A stretch of 64,000 nt of DNA from CALHVX01 sp039198065 (GCA_039198065.1 JBCCTU010000002.1:682001-746000), one strand, 5' to 3'; counted from the first letter of the stretch, positions 25,625 to 34,563 are shown. Notes: generated by a model from the sequence alone, not told the origin. Made by a program: numbers and translations.

Positions 25625-27181
25625 TCAGCCCGCTCCTGCCAACTGTCTCGCCAGGTCATGCCGGCGGAGTTTTCCCGAGGGGGTTAGCGGCCAGTCGGAC
25701 ACGAAGACGAGTTCTTTGGGCCGCTTGTGCACAGGCAACCCCCGGCGGCAGGCACTCAGCACGCTCTGGTGAAGGGCGCGTTGGTTTGCTGGATCCCGCC
25801 CCTGCGACCAGTGGACGGCAAGAACGAGGCGTTCGCCAAGATGAGGATCGGGAACGCCTACCGCTGCGAGCTGCTCCTGCGGTGCTGCGGGTAGCGCGAC
25901 CTCTTCAACTTCGGAAGGCGCGATGCGGTAGCCACCGCTCAAGATCATTTCTCGGGTGCGCCCTGTGATGAACAGGTCGCCGTCCCGATCCAGGTATCCG
26001 AGGTCGCCCGTTTTCAGCCAGCCATCCGGTGCCAGCACGGCGGCCGTCGCGTCGTCGTTTCGCCAATAACCCATCATGATGGATGGTCCGCGAGCGAAAA
26101 TTTCACCGATTTGATGAGGCGGCGCGAGCGTGCCGTCATTGGTGCGGATCTGGATCTCCGTGCCCTTGATTGGTTTGCCCACCGACGATGGTTTGGTGCG
26201 CAAGCGCTCCGGGGGTAAGTAGGTAAGCCGCGACGTGGCTTCCGTTTGGCCATACATGGCAAACACCTCGACCCGTTTGCCGAGAGCGCGCTGGAGTGAT
26301 TTGACGGCGTCGGGGTGCATGGGGCTACCGGCCTGCGTGACGTAGCGCAAGGCCGGCGTCTCATGACGCATCAGGGCACCGCTTGCTACCAGGCGGTGGA
26401 GCAGCGGTGTCACTGCCGCGAAGCCGGTGGCTTGGCTTTGAGACAGCTGTTGGGCGATTGCTTCAGGAAACCCACTCCCCTGGCCGAGAACCAGGGTCGC
26501 GCCCGCGACCAGATGGCTGTCGAGCACAGAGTTCCCGTAGGCATAGGTGAACGGTAAAACGCACAGGCCGCGGTCGTTTGTACCCAGTCGCAGATAGTCG
26601 GCGATCGCCCGAGCGTTGCAGGCTAGGTTCTCGTGGCTGAGCGTGACGGCTTTGGGGTCACCGGTGGTGCCAGACGTAAAAACAAGCTTTGCCGGCCTAC
26701 GGCTGTCTGTGACCGCTGTGGTGGCGTGTTGCACGAGCTCTGGTCCGTTGTCACTGGCCGCTGCGAATTCAGAGGCCAACGCGACACGCGGCGGAGACTC
26801 CAAACGGGAAAGTGTCGCATCGATCGATTGCCAGTCGTCTCGACACACGACGAGTGTTGGTTCGCTATGACCTAAGGCAGCAACCGCTGCCAGTCGCTGA
26901 ATGTCGGCGTCGAGTCCAACGAAAATTCGATCGGTCAAGTAACAAGCGTAGAGCAGGGAGATATAGTCAAGACCATTGCTCAGCACTGCCGCTACCCGAT
27001 CACCGGGGCGAGTGGTTTGAGCTAACGTCCGGGCCCGACCTTCGATGGTCTCCCAGAGGGCGAGATAGGAAATCTCACTGTCCGGCAGTTCCAGCGCAAG
27101 CGCCTTAGGCGTGTGTTCGGCCCAATGCGCTACGTACGCGATCAGTGGTGCTGTTTCCGACAGCGTTGGCTCTGATGACAT
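25625..27181 (-). CDS. AMP-forming acyl ligase (acyl-CoA/acyl-ACP synthetase)
   Basis: 518-residue member of the ANL (AMP-dependent synthetase) superfamily. Visible motifs: P-loop FTSGTTGDPKAV (about residues 171-182), ATP site YGQTEAT, hinge SGGYRIAPSEVEE, and catalytic Lys in PLTPSGKLRR. It activates a carboxylic acid as adenylate and transfers it to CoA or to a carrier-protein phosphopantetheine. Exosortase loci usually encode such a ligase (TIGR03098-like), and here a KAS III and an ACP gene lie just across the divergent 146-base gap, so the likely acceptor is the ACP at 28370. The acid is not predictable. ATG start. Confidence 0.88.
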   Translation of the reverse strand: MSSEPTLSETAPLIAYVAHWAEHTPKALALELPDSEISYLALWETIEGRARTLAQTTRPGDRVAAVLSNGLDYISLLYACYLTDRIFVGLDADIQRLAAVAALGHSEPTLVVCRDDWQSIDATLSRLESPPRVALASEFAAASDNGPELVQHATTAVTDSRRPAKLVFTSGTTGDPKAVTLSHENLACNARAIADYLRLGTNDRGLCVLPFTYAYGNSVLDSHLVAGATLVLGQGSGFPEAIAQQLSQSQATGFAAVTPLLHRLVASGALMRHETPALRYVTQAGSPMHPDAVKSLQRALGKRVEVFAMYGQTEATSRLTYLPPERLRTKPSSVGKPIKGTEIQIRTNDGTLAPPHQIGEIFARGPSIMMGYWRNDDATAAVLAPDGWLKTGDLGYLDRDGDLFITGRTREMILSGGYRIAPSEVEEVALPAAPQEQLAAVGVPDPHLGERLVLAVHWSQGRDPANQRALHQSVLSACRRGLPVHKRPKELVFVSDWPLTPSGKLRRHDLARQLAGAG

Positions 27182-27265
27182 GCAGGCCTCAACCGGGTCT
27201 TGCCGGCCATCGTATACTTTCTGACGCCACGCAGGCCCTGAACCTGATTACATTGATCTCACTGA

Positions 27266-27279
27266 GCCGCCGGGGCGGC
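27266..27279. promoter_or_regulatory. Short GC-rich dyad between divergent ligase and KAS III genes
   Basis: GCCGCC-GG-GGCGGC, a 6-bp inverted repeat with a two-base centre, lies in the 146-base divergent gap between the ligase and KAS III genes. The gap must hold promoters for both directions; this dyad is a possible operator. Evidence is only its symmetry and place. Confidence 0.25.
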
Positions 27280-27327
27280 AACCCGTAAGCTTGACGTCGC
27301 GCGACACTAAGAAAGAGATTGAGATTC

Positions 27328-28353
27328 ATGAGCCGTTGCCAGGTGTCAGGCTCCCAGATACGCGCCATTGCGACCTGCGTGCCGGCCCTTGAAGTAGAAA
27401 ACGCATCGCTCGCCGCGAATGGCTTTACAGCAGCAGAAATCCGTAAAGTTTCTGCCCTTGCCGGGGTGCGGGCGCGACGCGTTGTCGAACCGACCCAGTG
27501 CGCGAGCGACCTCTGCGTTCAGGCAGCTCGGCAACTCCTGCACAAGTTGACCATAGACCCGGCCTCCATAGACGCTGTGATCTTTGTCACCCAGTCGCCG
27601 GACTACTTTTTGCCGTCAACGGCCTGTGTCGTACATGACCAGTTGGGCCTGCCGCATACGGTCGCGGCGTTTGACGTCGGGCTTGGCTGTTCTGGCTACC
27701 CCTACGGACTTTACCTAGCCGCGACAATGATTCGAGGCGGTGGCATGGCGAGAGTGTTGCTGTTGCATGGTGAAACGCCGAGCCGCTTTACCAGTGCCGA
27801 GGACCGCTCTACCCACCTGCTCTTCGGGGACGCAGGCTCTGCGACGCTCATCGATGCAGACGATGCCGTTGAAGCGTCGTCGTTCGTGTTGCATACGGAC
27901 GGTAGCGGAGCTCGAGATCTGATTATTCCGGGCGGTGGTTTCCGAGATCCTCGACCCGAGGATCCACGCGACTACCACGTACGGATGGACGGTACCGGCA
28001 TCTTTAATTTCACGCTTAAGCGGGTGCCTGCGTTGATCAACGATACGCTCGCGCTTCATGGGCTGGGGGTTGGTGATGTTGACCACTATGTGTTCCACCA
28101 GTCGAACCAGTTCATCATGAAACACATGATCAAAAAATGTGAGTTAACCGCACACCAAGCCCCCCTATGTCTGGAAAAATTTGGGAATACGGGCGGTGTA
28201 TCGGTGCCGCTGACCGTAACCCAGTGCCTGGGGAACGCACTTGCTTCTGGTGTGAAGCGCCTGATGTTCCTTGGTTATGGCGTTGGCTTGTCTTGGGGAT
28301 CCGCGCTTATGTCCCTGGAGGCGCCAGCGCTTCTGCACAGTGAGTACCGGTGA
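27328..28353 (+). CDS. KAS III (FabH)-like ketoacyl synthase, copy 1
   Basis: 341-residue thiolase-fold enzyme with the full KAS III triad: Cys 121 in GLGCSGYPYG, His 257 in YVFHQSNQF and Asn 287 in FGNTGGVS. Family members condense an acyl-CoA with malonyl-ACP, or transfer acyl groups. It is clearly a paralogue of the gene at 34693; both share LLFGDAGSAT, HGETP and FNFTLKRVP. ATG 27328 is preferred to a TTG at 27319. It probably forms an operon with the ACP gene 16 bases downstream and is divergent from the acyl ligase. Such ligase-KAS III-ACP sets occur in surface-polysaccharide loci and presumably build a short acyl decoration. Confidence 0.88.
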   Translation: MSRCQVSGSQIRAIATCVPALEVENASLAANGFTAAEIRKVSALAGVRARRVVEPTQCASDLCVQAARQLLHKLTIDPASIDAVIFVTQSPDYFLPSTACVVHDQLGLPHTVAAFDVGLGCSGYPYGLYLAATMIRGGGMARVLLLHGETPSRFTSAEDRSTHLLFGDAGSATLIDADDAVEASSFVLHTDGSGARDLIIPGGGFRDPRPEDPRDYHVRMDGTGIFNFTLKRVPALINDTLALHGLGVGDVDHYVFHQSNQFIMKHMIKKCELTAHQAPLCLEKFGNTGGVSVPLTVTQCLGNALASGVKRLMFLGYGVGLSWGSALMSLEAPALLHSEYR

Positions 28354-28369
28354 TAGGAGGAACGCAGGC

Positions 28370-28612
28370 ATGGCATCCGATCTAGAAATCATCGATATGG
28401 TCGCTCAGGCATTTGGACTCGAGCCGGGCACTCTCACGCCGGAATCGGGACGGGAGGAAATCGACGAATGGGATTCTATGGGGATGCTCATGCTCATGGC
28501 TGAGCTTGATGAGCGCTATGACCTGATTGTTGAGGAAGAGGTGCTCGCCGGTCTTGAGACCGTTGCAGACATCGTCAAACTCGTGCGCGCTCAGGGCGAC
28601 GTGGCTGCCTGA
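28370..28612 (+). CDS. Acyl carrier protein
   Basis: 80-residue acidic four-helix carrier protein. The phosphopantetheine-attachment Ser is in EWDSMGML (DS motif, helix II start). It is the presumed partner of the KAS III upstream and of the acyl ligase across the divergent gap. AGGAGG at 28355-28360 with 9-base spacing is one of the strongest ribosome-binding sites in the window and fixes ATG 28370. It differs clearly from the second ACP at 36690 (helix II GLLDSTGIL), so the two are probably not interchangeable. Confidence 0.9.
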   Translation: MASDLEIIDMVAQAFGLEPGTLTPESGREEIDEWDSMGMLMLMAELDERYDLIVEEEVLAGLETVADIVKLVRAQGDVAA

Positions 28613-29540
28613 GGTTGTTACGGACACCGTAACGTCATCGCAGCGCAACCCAGAAAGCAACCCTGCCCGATCCGTCACCGGACGAATTGTTGGTTTTGCC
28701 TCCGCGCTTGCCTTACTGCTCTTCATGCAGACGAGCGTTACGCTCAACGCTAAGGGTGTTCTTGCTCAAAGCTGGCTGAACGCTCTGCACATTCCCTGGT
28801 CGATGGCGGTCACGCTTGCACTGTTCTGTCTGCTCGGCACCCGGTTTCAAGGGCTGCCTCAGCGATTGCTAACTGTGCTACTCGCGCTTGCGGCGGGACT
28901 CGTTACCGAGGTCGTCCAACGGTACGTTCCTGGACGATCAGCCTCCCTTGCTGATGTGTTCATGAACCTCACCGGTACTTCTGCGATGATTGGATACATC
29001 GTGCTTGGCGATCGTTCGGTACCGCGGAAGTGGCGCGGGCTCCTACTCGCAGGCGCTGCTCTCCTCGCTTTGTCGTTTCCTGCACGCGTTTACTGGGTAC
29101 TCTGTGAGCAACGACAGCGATTTCCTCAGCTCATCGGCCGTGACTTCCTACCGGCCAGCGGGTTCTTGACAGTGCATGCCGAGAGCCTCTCTAGAGAGGG
29201 CGAGCTTTGCTTAAGATTCGACCAAGGTGCTTACCCCGGTCTTAGCCTGGAGTTGCCGGCCGAGAGCTGGGCGCCCTTTCGAAGCTTGAGCCTTGAGGTT
29301 TTCTTGGAGTACCCACGAGACGTGACCCTTACAGCGGCTACACACTTGCGCGACGACAACGTGTCTGGTCCTGCGTTTCGAGTCGATCGGTTCGTAGAAC
29401 CTGGTCGTTCTCGGGTGCGCTTTCCAGTAAATCAATTGATCAAAGAAACCGCAGGCGAAGTTGAGCGTTTGCTGATCTATGGCCGTGAGAGGGACCGGGC
29501 CGCGAGGCTATGCCTGCTTGATCTCAGCCTCGAAGGCTGA
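28527..29540 (+). CDS. VanZ-like membrane protein with C-terminal beta-sandwich-like domain
   Basis: Up to 337 residues; the start is unresolved. TTG 28527 overlaps the ACP gene by 86 bases; a TTG at 28563 and CTG at 28605 are alternatives, and none has a clear ribosome-binding site. The central part is a VanZ-like domain with about four membrane helices and the signature EVVQRYVPGRSASLADVFMNLTG. The C-terminal 150 residues (from about 185) look extracytoplasmic and beta-rich, with a carbohydrate-binding-like pattern: YPGLSLELPAESWAPFRSLS, then EPGRSRVRFPVNQLI, and LCLLDLSLEG at the end. VanZ proteins have been linked to glycopeptide tolerance; here a surface-polysaccharide role is likely from context. 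It is convergent with the sugar transferase gene, 9 bases apart. Confidence 0.7.
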   Translation: MLRKRCSPVLRPLQTSSNSCALRATWLPEVVTDTVTSSQRNPESNPARSVTGRIVGFASALALLLFMQTSVTLNAKGVLAQSWLNALHIPWSMAVTLALFCLLGTRFQGLPQRLLTVLLALAAGLVTEVVQRYVPGRSASLADVFMNLTGTSAMIGYIVLGDRSVPRKWRGLLLAGAALLALSFPARVYWVLCEQRQRFPQLIGRDFLPASGFLTVHAESLSREGELCLRFDQGAYPGLSLELPAESWAPFRSLSLEVFLEYPRDVTLTAATHLRDDNVSGPAFRVDRFVEPGRSRVRFPVNQLIKETAGEVERLLIYGRERDRAARLCLLDLSLEG

Positions 29541-29549
29541 GGCTAGCGA

Positions 29550-30968
29550 TTAGCGCGCGCCCTCACCCACCAGTACGACCTCTATGGTCTGCAGAAGAAT
29601 GATCAGATCGAGCAGCGTACTGTGGTTCTTGAGGTAATAGAGGTCGAACTGCAGCTTTTCCTTAGCGTCCTCGACCGAAGCGCCGTACGGATAGCACAGC
29701 TGCGCCCATCCCGTAATTCCCGGTTTCACCCGGTGACGCTGATCGTAGTACGGAATGACCTTCGCGAGTTCCGACACGAATTGGGGTCGCTCTGGGCGTG
29801 GACCTACGAAACTCATGTCACCCTTAAGCACGTTAAACAACTGTGGTAGTTCGTCGATTCGTGTCGATCTGATGAATGCGCCAATGGTGGTCACCCGTGG
29901 GTCATCCTTCTGTGCCCACTGAGCTTGCCCCTCAGCTTCTGCATCCGGCCGCATACTGCGGAATTTGATGACATGGAAGACTTTGCCATCGAGTCCTACC
30001 CGTTCCTGACGATAGAAGGTCGGATGCCGGAATCGGCACTCCAGCTGAATCAATGCCGCGGTTACTAGCATGATTGGCCAGGTGACCAGCAAAAGAGCGA
30101 GGCTTGATAGAACGTCAAAGGTCCGTTTCGTGACGGCTCGGGTCAGGCTCGTGTTGAATCCGTCGGCGAACACGATCCAAGACGGCCGCAGCAGATCGAC
30201 ATCGATCTTGCAGGATTCCCGCTCGATGAACGTTTGCACATCACAAATATCGATTCCGGCAATTCGGCAAGCGGTGAGTTCGTCGAGCGGCAGGCCTCCA
30301 CCGGCACCATGGTTACGCCGTCGCTCATCAATGGCGACAACAATCTCGTCGATGTCTCGAGATTCGCAATACGCCAGAAGCGTTTCGTCCCAACAGCTCA
30401 CCGACGCACCGTACTCGCTCACGAGGTCTGGCTCGCCGCCGTAGGTTAAGAAACCGTCCAACAAAAAGGCTCGTCGGTCAGAGCGCCGACGCAGGCGGCG
30501 AGCGACATTCACGGCTCGTTGTCCGGTACCGAGGACTACCACCCGTCGCTTGAGGGTCTCTTCGTTCAAAACGGAATGCGTCAACCATCGCCCGAGGGCG
30601 AGAAGCACGTAGGCTTCGACAGCGGTAAACAGGAGGACCCAGCGTCCGGGATTGAGTTCGGGAAAGAGAAACAGGAGGATCGCCATCGATGCGGTAGACA
30701 GCAGGAAGAGCGAGACCGCGGTCCGAAGCATCATTCCGACATAGCCTTCCCGGAGTCTGGATGGGTAAACACCCATCGCTGACATGCACGTGAAAGAAAC
30801 CAGAGCAAAGAGCAGCGAAAAGAGCCAAAGGTATTCAGGTCCGGCGAAGGTCAAATAGCGCGTGTAGTAGCCCGCAAAGGCGGAACCCGCCAGCAAAACC
30901 AGCTCAGCCAGTGCAGTAAGGAAGTACTGGGTGTGAATGTAGTGCCGCAAAATGCGGATATGAGCCAC
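29550..30968 (-). CDS. Polyprenyl-phosphate sugar-1-phosphate transferase (EpsB/TIGR03013 type)
   Basis: 472-residue initiating enzyme that loads the first sugar-1-phosphate onto undecaprenyl phosphate. It has N-terminal membrane helices (about 15-125), a cytoplasmic Rossmann-like CoA-binding domain (VVVLGTGQRAVNVARRLRRR), one more helix (DVLSSLALLLVTWPIMLV) and the C-terminal sugar-transferase domain. Catalytic features: KFRSMRPDAE, STRIDELPQLFNVLKGDMSFVGPRPERP and RHRVKPGITGWAQ. The closing motif (VVLVGEGAR) is typical of the exosortase-A-associated TIGR03013 enzymes. It begins the chain built by the glycosyltransferases at 53548-57000. Monocistronic, with its own upstream region. Confidence 0.9.
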   Translation of the reverse strand: MAHIRILRHYIHTQYFLTALAELVLLAGSAFAGYYTRYLTFAGPEYLWLFSLLFALVSFTCMSAMGVYPSRLREGYVGMMLRTAVSLFLLSTASMAILLFLFPELNPGRWVLLFTAVEAYVLLALGRWLTHSVLNEETLKRRVVVLGTGQRAVNVARRLRRRSDRRAFLLDGFLTYGGEPDLVSEYGASVSCWDETLLAYCESRDIDEIVVAIDERRRNHGAGGGLPLDELTACRIAGIDICDVQTFIERESCKIDVDLLRPSWIVFADGFNTSLTRAVTKRTFDVLSSLALLLVTWPIMLVTAALIQLECRFRHPTFYRQERVGLDGKVFHVIKFRSMRPDAEAEGQAQWAQKDDPRVTTIGAFIRSTRIDELPQLFNVLKGDMSFVGPRPERPQFVSELAKVIPYYDQRHRVKPGITGWAQLCYPYGASVEDAKEKLQFDLYYLKNHSTLLDLIILLQTIEVVLVGEGAR

Positions 30969-31463
30969 GGTGAGCAGTCCTTCTCACGAACCTCGAACGA
31001 GCTTGCAGTATAAGGGCCTGCTACCCAGGTAGTTTGACGTGGTTGTCAAATGTGCGCCGAGCTCTTCCTCGGGCGTGAAACGCGCATTGCGACCTGCGCC
31101 CCAGTGCTGGCTACGCTGTTAGGTGTAACGCGTAAGCACTGTGCCTGCAGCAGGTGGCGTATAGGGCACATATGGAACGTATTTTCTCGTTTCGTGCCGT
31201 GTTTGTGATGCATCGGGTGCCTCCGTTACCGCAACATAAAGCACCTAAATTGACTGTTCGCTGGAAGCTTCTCGTGGTCCGGGAATAGACCACTGGCTCG
31301 GCTAGGCCAGCAACTCACTTGCTATTGTAGTGCCAGTGAAGTCTTCGTTGCCGCTGCATTATGACAGGGATGCGTGCCTCCCGAATACAGGGCTCGCACT
31401 GGCTTCGTCATCGTCCGATAGGCTGTGTAGCCAGTAATCTTCGCTGCGAACGCCGGGGTTTTG
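30969..31463. other. Long intergenic region upstream of the sugar transferase gene
   Basis: 495 bases between the sugar transferase and the last gene of the large minus-strand operon. Small open frames here show no family motif. Two inverted repeats lie at 31021-31050 (listed separately). A TATACT on the minus strand (31006-31011 on the plus coordinates) could be a -10 element for the transferase gene, but no matching -35 was found. Confidence 0.35.
31021..31050. promoter_or_regulatory. Two adjacent inverted repeats upstream of the sugar transferase gene
   Basis: CTACC-CA-GGTAG (31021-31032) and directly behind it TTTGAC-GTGGTT-GTCAAA (31033-31050). Both are perfect in their arms. They lie 53-82 bases from the start of the transferase gene (30968), at a place where a repressor or activator would bind. 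The TTGAC element within could also be a -35 region. No known regulator matches. Confidence 0.4.
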
Positions 31464-32597
31464 TTAGCGTTGTTGCTGTCTTCCAGGCGAACACGCCGAT
31501 CGAACCTTACGCGCCCAGCGTTCAACGGCGAGCCCCGCGTCTCTCTTCTGAATAACGGATGACCCCAGGATGTGCTTGTTTGTGGCGAGCGAGCGCTTGT
31601 AGCGCACCTCTCCGGCGAGAAAGTTATAGCTTCCGCGTCCCCGGGCCGCGTTGAACTCAATGGCCAGTTTGTGCGACAGCAGCCCGGGACGTAGCTGGCT
31701 GAAGTGTTCGTAGTCGAAGCCGCTCTGGTAGTACAGAACCTCGTTTTGATAAACGAAGTTGTATACGCAACCCAGTACATGGTCACCACACAGAATCCTG
31801 AGAAGCTGTATCTCACCGTACCTCATTCGTTCGGCGATAAGATTCTGATGGAAGGTTCTGAACCAAGCGTCGTGAAACGCGCCCTTCTCGCCCCGCCGTT
31901 GCCATGCCAGCTGGTGGAGCTCCACAAGGGAACTGAAGATCGCCTGCGCATCTACAAGTGACTCCGCTTGTTCGATGCGCAGGGCGCCGCACTTCTCTGC
32001 TTTTCTCGTACTCGCTCTCAGCTGCTGCCGGATTTGGGACCCGATAGTGGCTGGATAGTCACCGTCGCAATCCCTTACTTTGTCGAGCTCTACATAGTAA
32101 GACGGTCGTTGGTCTACCCAGGTTACGCGATAGTTCCCCAGCTGCTTGTTGTTCAAAATCGAACCAGGATATCGACGAAGATCCAAGAGCGTAAAGTAGG
32201 CCTCATTCCAATTGATAGGCAGCGCGTCGAGCAGCGATAGGAGCAGGTTCGGATTGTCGGAGTTGCTGAGTAACGCGTTGTACTCCGGCGTCAAGCTATC
32301 GAAGGAACAGTGTCCGCTTCGATGAAGGTGGACAGCTCGGGAATCTACAATTGACCAGCGTTTCCTGCGCCTGAAGGTAAAGATCCCCATCGCGAAGCCA
32401 CTGTGGCATTCCGCACGAATCAGGAACACAGGGATCTCCGGTGGCAGTTCCACGAGCCAGCGGTTTATCCAGGCCCAACTCTGGAAGTAGCCGTGGTCGC
32501 AGCAGGCAAGGGCGTCCTCCCATAAAGTTTGCCAACCGTCTTTCCCGTCGTTCCGGTCGTAGATCGCCACCTTAGGCTGATGCGAAAGAGCGTTCAT
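31464..32597 (-). CDS. FemAB/CelD-like GNAT acyltransferase
   Basis: 377-residue protein of the GNAT superfamily type seen in cellulose and exopolysaccharide loci (CelD, BcsL-like, Fem-like). Typical stretches: YFQSWAWINRWLVELPPEIP near the N-terminus and the segment IRQQLRASTRKAEKCGALRI followed by LVELHQLAWQRRGEKGAF. The C-terminal half contains LGCVYNFVYQNEVLYYQSGFD and PGLLSHKLAIEFNAARG, the usual end of this family. The role is probably N-acetylation or aminoacylation of a polysaccharide-linked sugar. It overlaps the next upstream gene by 4 bases and is the last gene of the operon. Confidence 0.8.
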   Translation of the reverse strand: MNALSHQPKVAIYDRNDGKDGWQTLWEDALACCDHGYFQSWAWINRWLVELPPEIPVFLIRAECHSGFAMGIFTFRRRKRWSIVDSRAVHLHRSGHCSFDSLTPEYNALLSNSDNPNLLLSLLDALPINWNEAYFTLLDLRRYPGSILNNKQLGNYRVTWVDQRPSYYVELDKVRDCDGDYPATIGSQIRQQLRASTRKAEKCGALRIEQAESLVDAQAIFSSLVELHQLAWQRRGEKGAFHDAWFRTFHQNLIAERMRYGEIQLLRILCGDHVLGCVYNFVYQNEVLYYQSGFDYEHFSQLRPGLLSHKLAIEFNAARGRGSYNFLAGEVRYKRSLATNKHILGSSVIQKRDAGLAVERWARKVRSACSPGRQQQR

Positions 32598-33814
32598 CTC
32601 GCTCGACCGTTGGTTTCGCCACAGACGCTTGTCGCGTAATCGATGCGGTCCGTGTCGGCGTAAGTGATTGCGAAGCCCTTACTGGACACTGTCGATGCGT
32701 TCGTAGGCTGCGTCCGCAAATAGAAACGCGGGTCGTGCGCTCGGAGAACGAAGCCTGCCTGCTGAAACGAGTGTGCACTTTCAGCATCGCTCACCAAGGC
32801 AGTCACAACGGAGACTCTTTGCCGGCTCAACGTGCTTAAGGCTCCAGTGATTGCGTAGCTTAGCGGGTTGTCTTCTCCCTCAGCGATGTTTTTGCTGCGC
32901 CAGTCGACGATGTACGCGTCCTGCCCCGCACGATCGCCCCCTGAAGAATTGACCGTGTACACGGCGTAGGCCTGCACGTGATCCGAAGAGTCTAAGATCG
33001 CGACCGCAGAAAAACGCCGGCCCGGGTGACTTCCGAAACGCCAGGCTAGATACGATGGCGTGCGTAAGGGTTCCCAACAGTCTGTGGGCCCCAGCGAATA
33101 ACCGGAGAGATCATCGGGCAAGGCCGAGAGCAATCGATCGATCGTCTGGAAATGGGCAATGGTGTACTGGGGTGGAAGCTGGTTTGTCTGACGATGTATG
33201 CGCTTTCGATTCCACCAGTCGACGAGCTCTGATACGGCGTAACTCAGTAGGTTTCGACCAAGACGCCGTTCTACCACCGTTTTGCTTTCGAGTACGGACT
33301 TATACAGGCGCTGAATTTCAAGCCGGGTGAAGAGCTTTTCGCTGATACTCCGTGACTGCTCGTTTGACCCGATAACGATCACCGTAGAAAAGCGGTTGAG
33401 AACCTCGAGCGTGAGCCATGCACCCAGACCATGTGACTGATGCTCCGGTGCGACAACCGCGTCCATGAGTCTGGCAAAGGCCTCGCTTTGGTCCTTCACC
33501 TTGGCGCGGAATTGCGCGGTTTCAACCCCTATCGCTGCAACGGGTCCGTTCTTGAGGTCGACCACCACCATATGCGTGCCGGGTATGGGACACTGCAAAT
33601 ACCGCCAGTGCAGGTAATCGGAATCTTCCGCGATCGCCTGCTCTGTCGCTCCGTCCCCGACGCGCATAAGCGCGACAGCGCGCATGTCATCCGCTGTTGC
33701 TGTTCTAACGGATTTTTCAAGCTCCTCAGCGCTTACCTTCAGTACCCGTGCCATCACGTTACGGAGCCGCAGGAGCTGAGCATCGGGTGCGGTTTGAGAC
33801 GATGCATCCTTCAT
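32594..33814 (-). CDS. GNAT-like acetyltransferase, function unknown
   Basis: 406-residue protein. The first half holds a GNAT domain, with the acetyl-CoA loop EHQSHGLGAWLTLEVLNRF after VAVVAPE-like strand, and the second half looks like a related but degenerate domain ending FVLRAHDPRFYLRTQPTN. Such double GNAT proteins occur in polysaccharide loci; some act on sugars. It overlaps both neighbours by 4 bases (ATGA), so is translated with the reductase and CelD-like genes. The substrate is unknown. Confidence 0.75.
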   Translation of the reverse strand: MKDASSQTAPDAQLLRLRNVMARVLKVSAEELEKSVRTATADDMRAVALMRVGDGATEQAIAEDSDYLHWRYLQCPIPGTHMVVVDLKNGPVAAIGVETAQFRAKVKDQSEAFARLMDAVVAPEHQSHGLGAWLTLEVLNRFSTVIVIGSNEQSRSISEKLFTRLEIQRLYKSVLESKTVVERRLGRNLLSYAVSELVDWWNRKRIHRQTNQLPPQYTIAHFQTIDRLLSALPDDLSGYSLGPTDCWEPLRTPSYLAWRFGSHPGRRFSAVAILDSSDHVQAYAVYTVNSSGGDRAGQDAYIVDWRSKNIAEGEDNPLSYAITGALSTLSRQRVSVVTALVSDAESAHSFQQAGFVLRAHDPRFYLRTQPTNASTVSSKGFAITYADTDRIDYATSVCGETNGRAR

Positions 33815-34563
33815 CGAAACACCCGCTCGCCTCGATCAACGATGAGGGTTGTCGCGTTGATCCCCCGCGACTCTGGTCCAACAAGAAACGCTACGGCGCT
33901 TGCGACATCCTGAAGGCTCAAGCGGCCGTCTTCGCCGAGAAGTGCGTTGAGTTCATCGAGTCTTTCCTTCCGATCTGGAAACGCATTCCATGCATCGGTG
34001 ACGATTGAGCCGGCAGAAACGGTATTCACGCGAACTTGCTTGGAGCGTAGCTCGAATGCCAGGTGGCGACAGAGGGACTCAAGACCACCCTTTGTTGCGC
34101 CGACTAATGCATAGTTGCCCGAAGCCCGCTGGCTACCTTCTGATGACAGGGCGATGACTGACGCTTGGGGGGCGAAGCGATGCTGCAGGGCGATCACGAG
34201 CGCAAAGAACGAGCGCAGGTTGACGTCAAAGGTCCAATCCCACTCGCGCAGCGTCAGTTCAGCGAGCGGTTTGTGAACGCCAGTTACGGCGCAGTGCACA
34301 ATCCCGTCCAGTGTCTGGCAGTGCGGTGAGTCGACAATCTTCTGGATGCCTGACTCTCTGGACACGTCCGCTCGAAGGAGCGCGATGCGCTTCGCTTGCT
34401 CCGGATGGTCAGCTAGCAGTTTATCCGCAGCTTTTTGGTTCCTTACATAGTTCGCAATGACCGTCGCGCCTTGCTGGGCCAGCTGCAGTGACACGGCGGC
34501 CCCGATTCCTCGGGTACCTCCCGTCACGAGAATGCGACGATCCCTAAGGCAGCCGCTAGTCAC
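33811..34563 (-). CDS. FabL-like enoyl-ACP reductase (SDR)
   Basis: 250-residue SDR. Cofactor loop TGGTRGIG (about 14-21) indicates NADP(H). The catalytic pair is Tyr 151 and Lys 158 in NYALVGATKGG, i.e. Tyr-x6-Lys instead of the Tyr-x3-Lys of ordinary SDRs; the wide spacing is the hallmark of enoyl-ACP reductase III (FabL). WDWTFDVN and DAWNAFPDRKERLDE also resemble B. subtilis FabL. The NNAG motif is replaced by HCAVTG. It probably reduces an enoyl intermediate on the nearby ACP, together with the KAS III at 34693. Confident of the subfamily trait, less of the substrate. Confidence 0.8.
   Translation of the reverse strand: MTSGCLRDRRILVTGGTRGIGAAVSLQLAQQGATVIANYVRNQKAADKLLADHPEQAKRIALLRADVSRESGIQKIVDSPHCQTLDGIVHCAVTGVHKPLAELTLREWDWTFDVNLRSFFALVIALQHRFAPQASVIALSSEGSQRASGNYALVGATKGGLESLCRHLAFELRSKQVRVNTVSAGSIVTDAWNAFPDRKERLDELNALLGEDGRLSLQDVASAVAFLVGPESRGINATTLIVDRGERVFR

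Noticed and set aside
31322..31816. 164-codon minus-strand frame overlapping the end of the CelD-like gene
   Set aside because: Ser/Thr/Arg-rich shadow of the real frame; the CelD-like family motifs are in the other frame.
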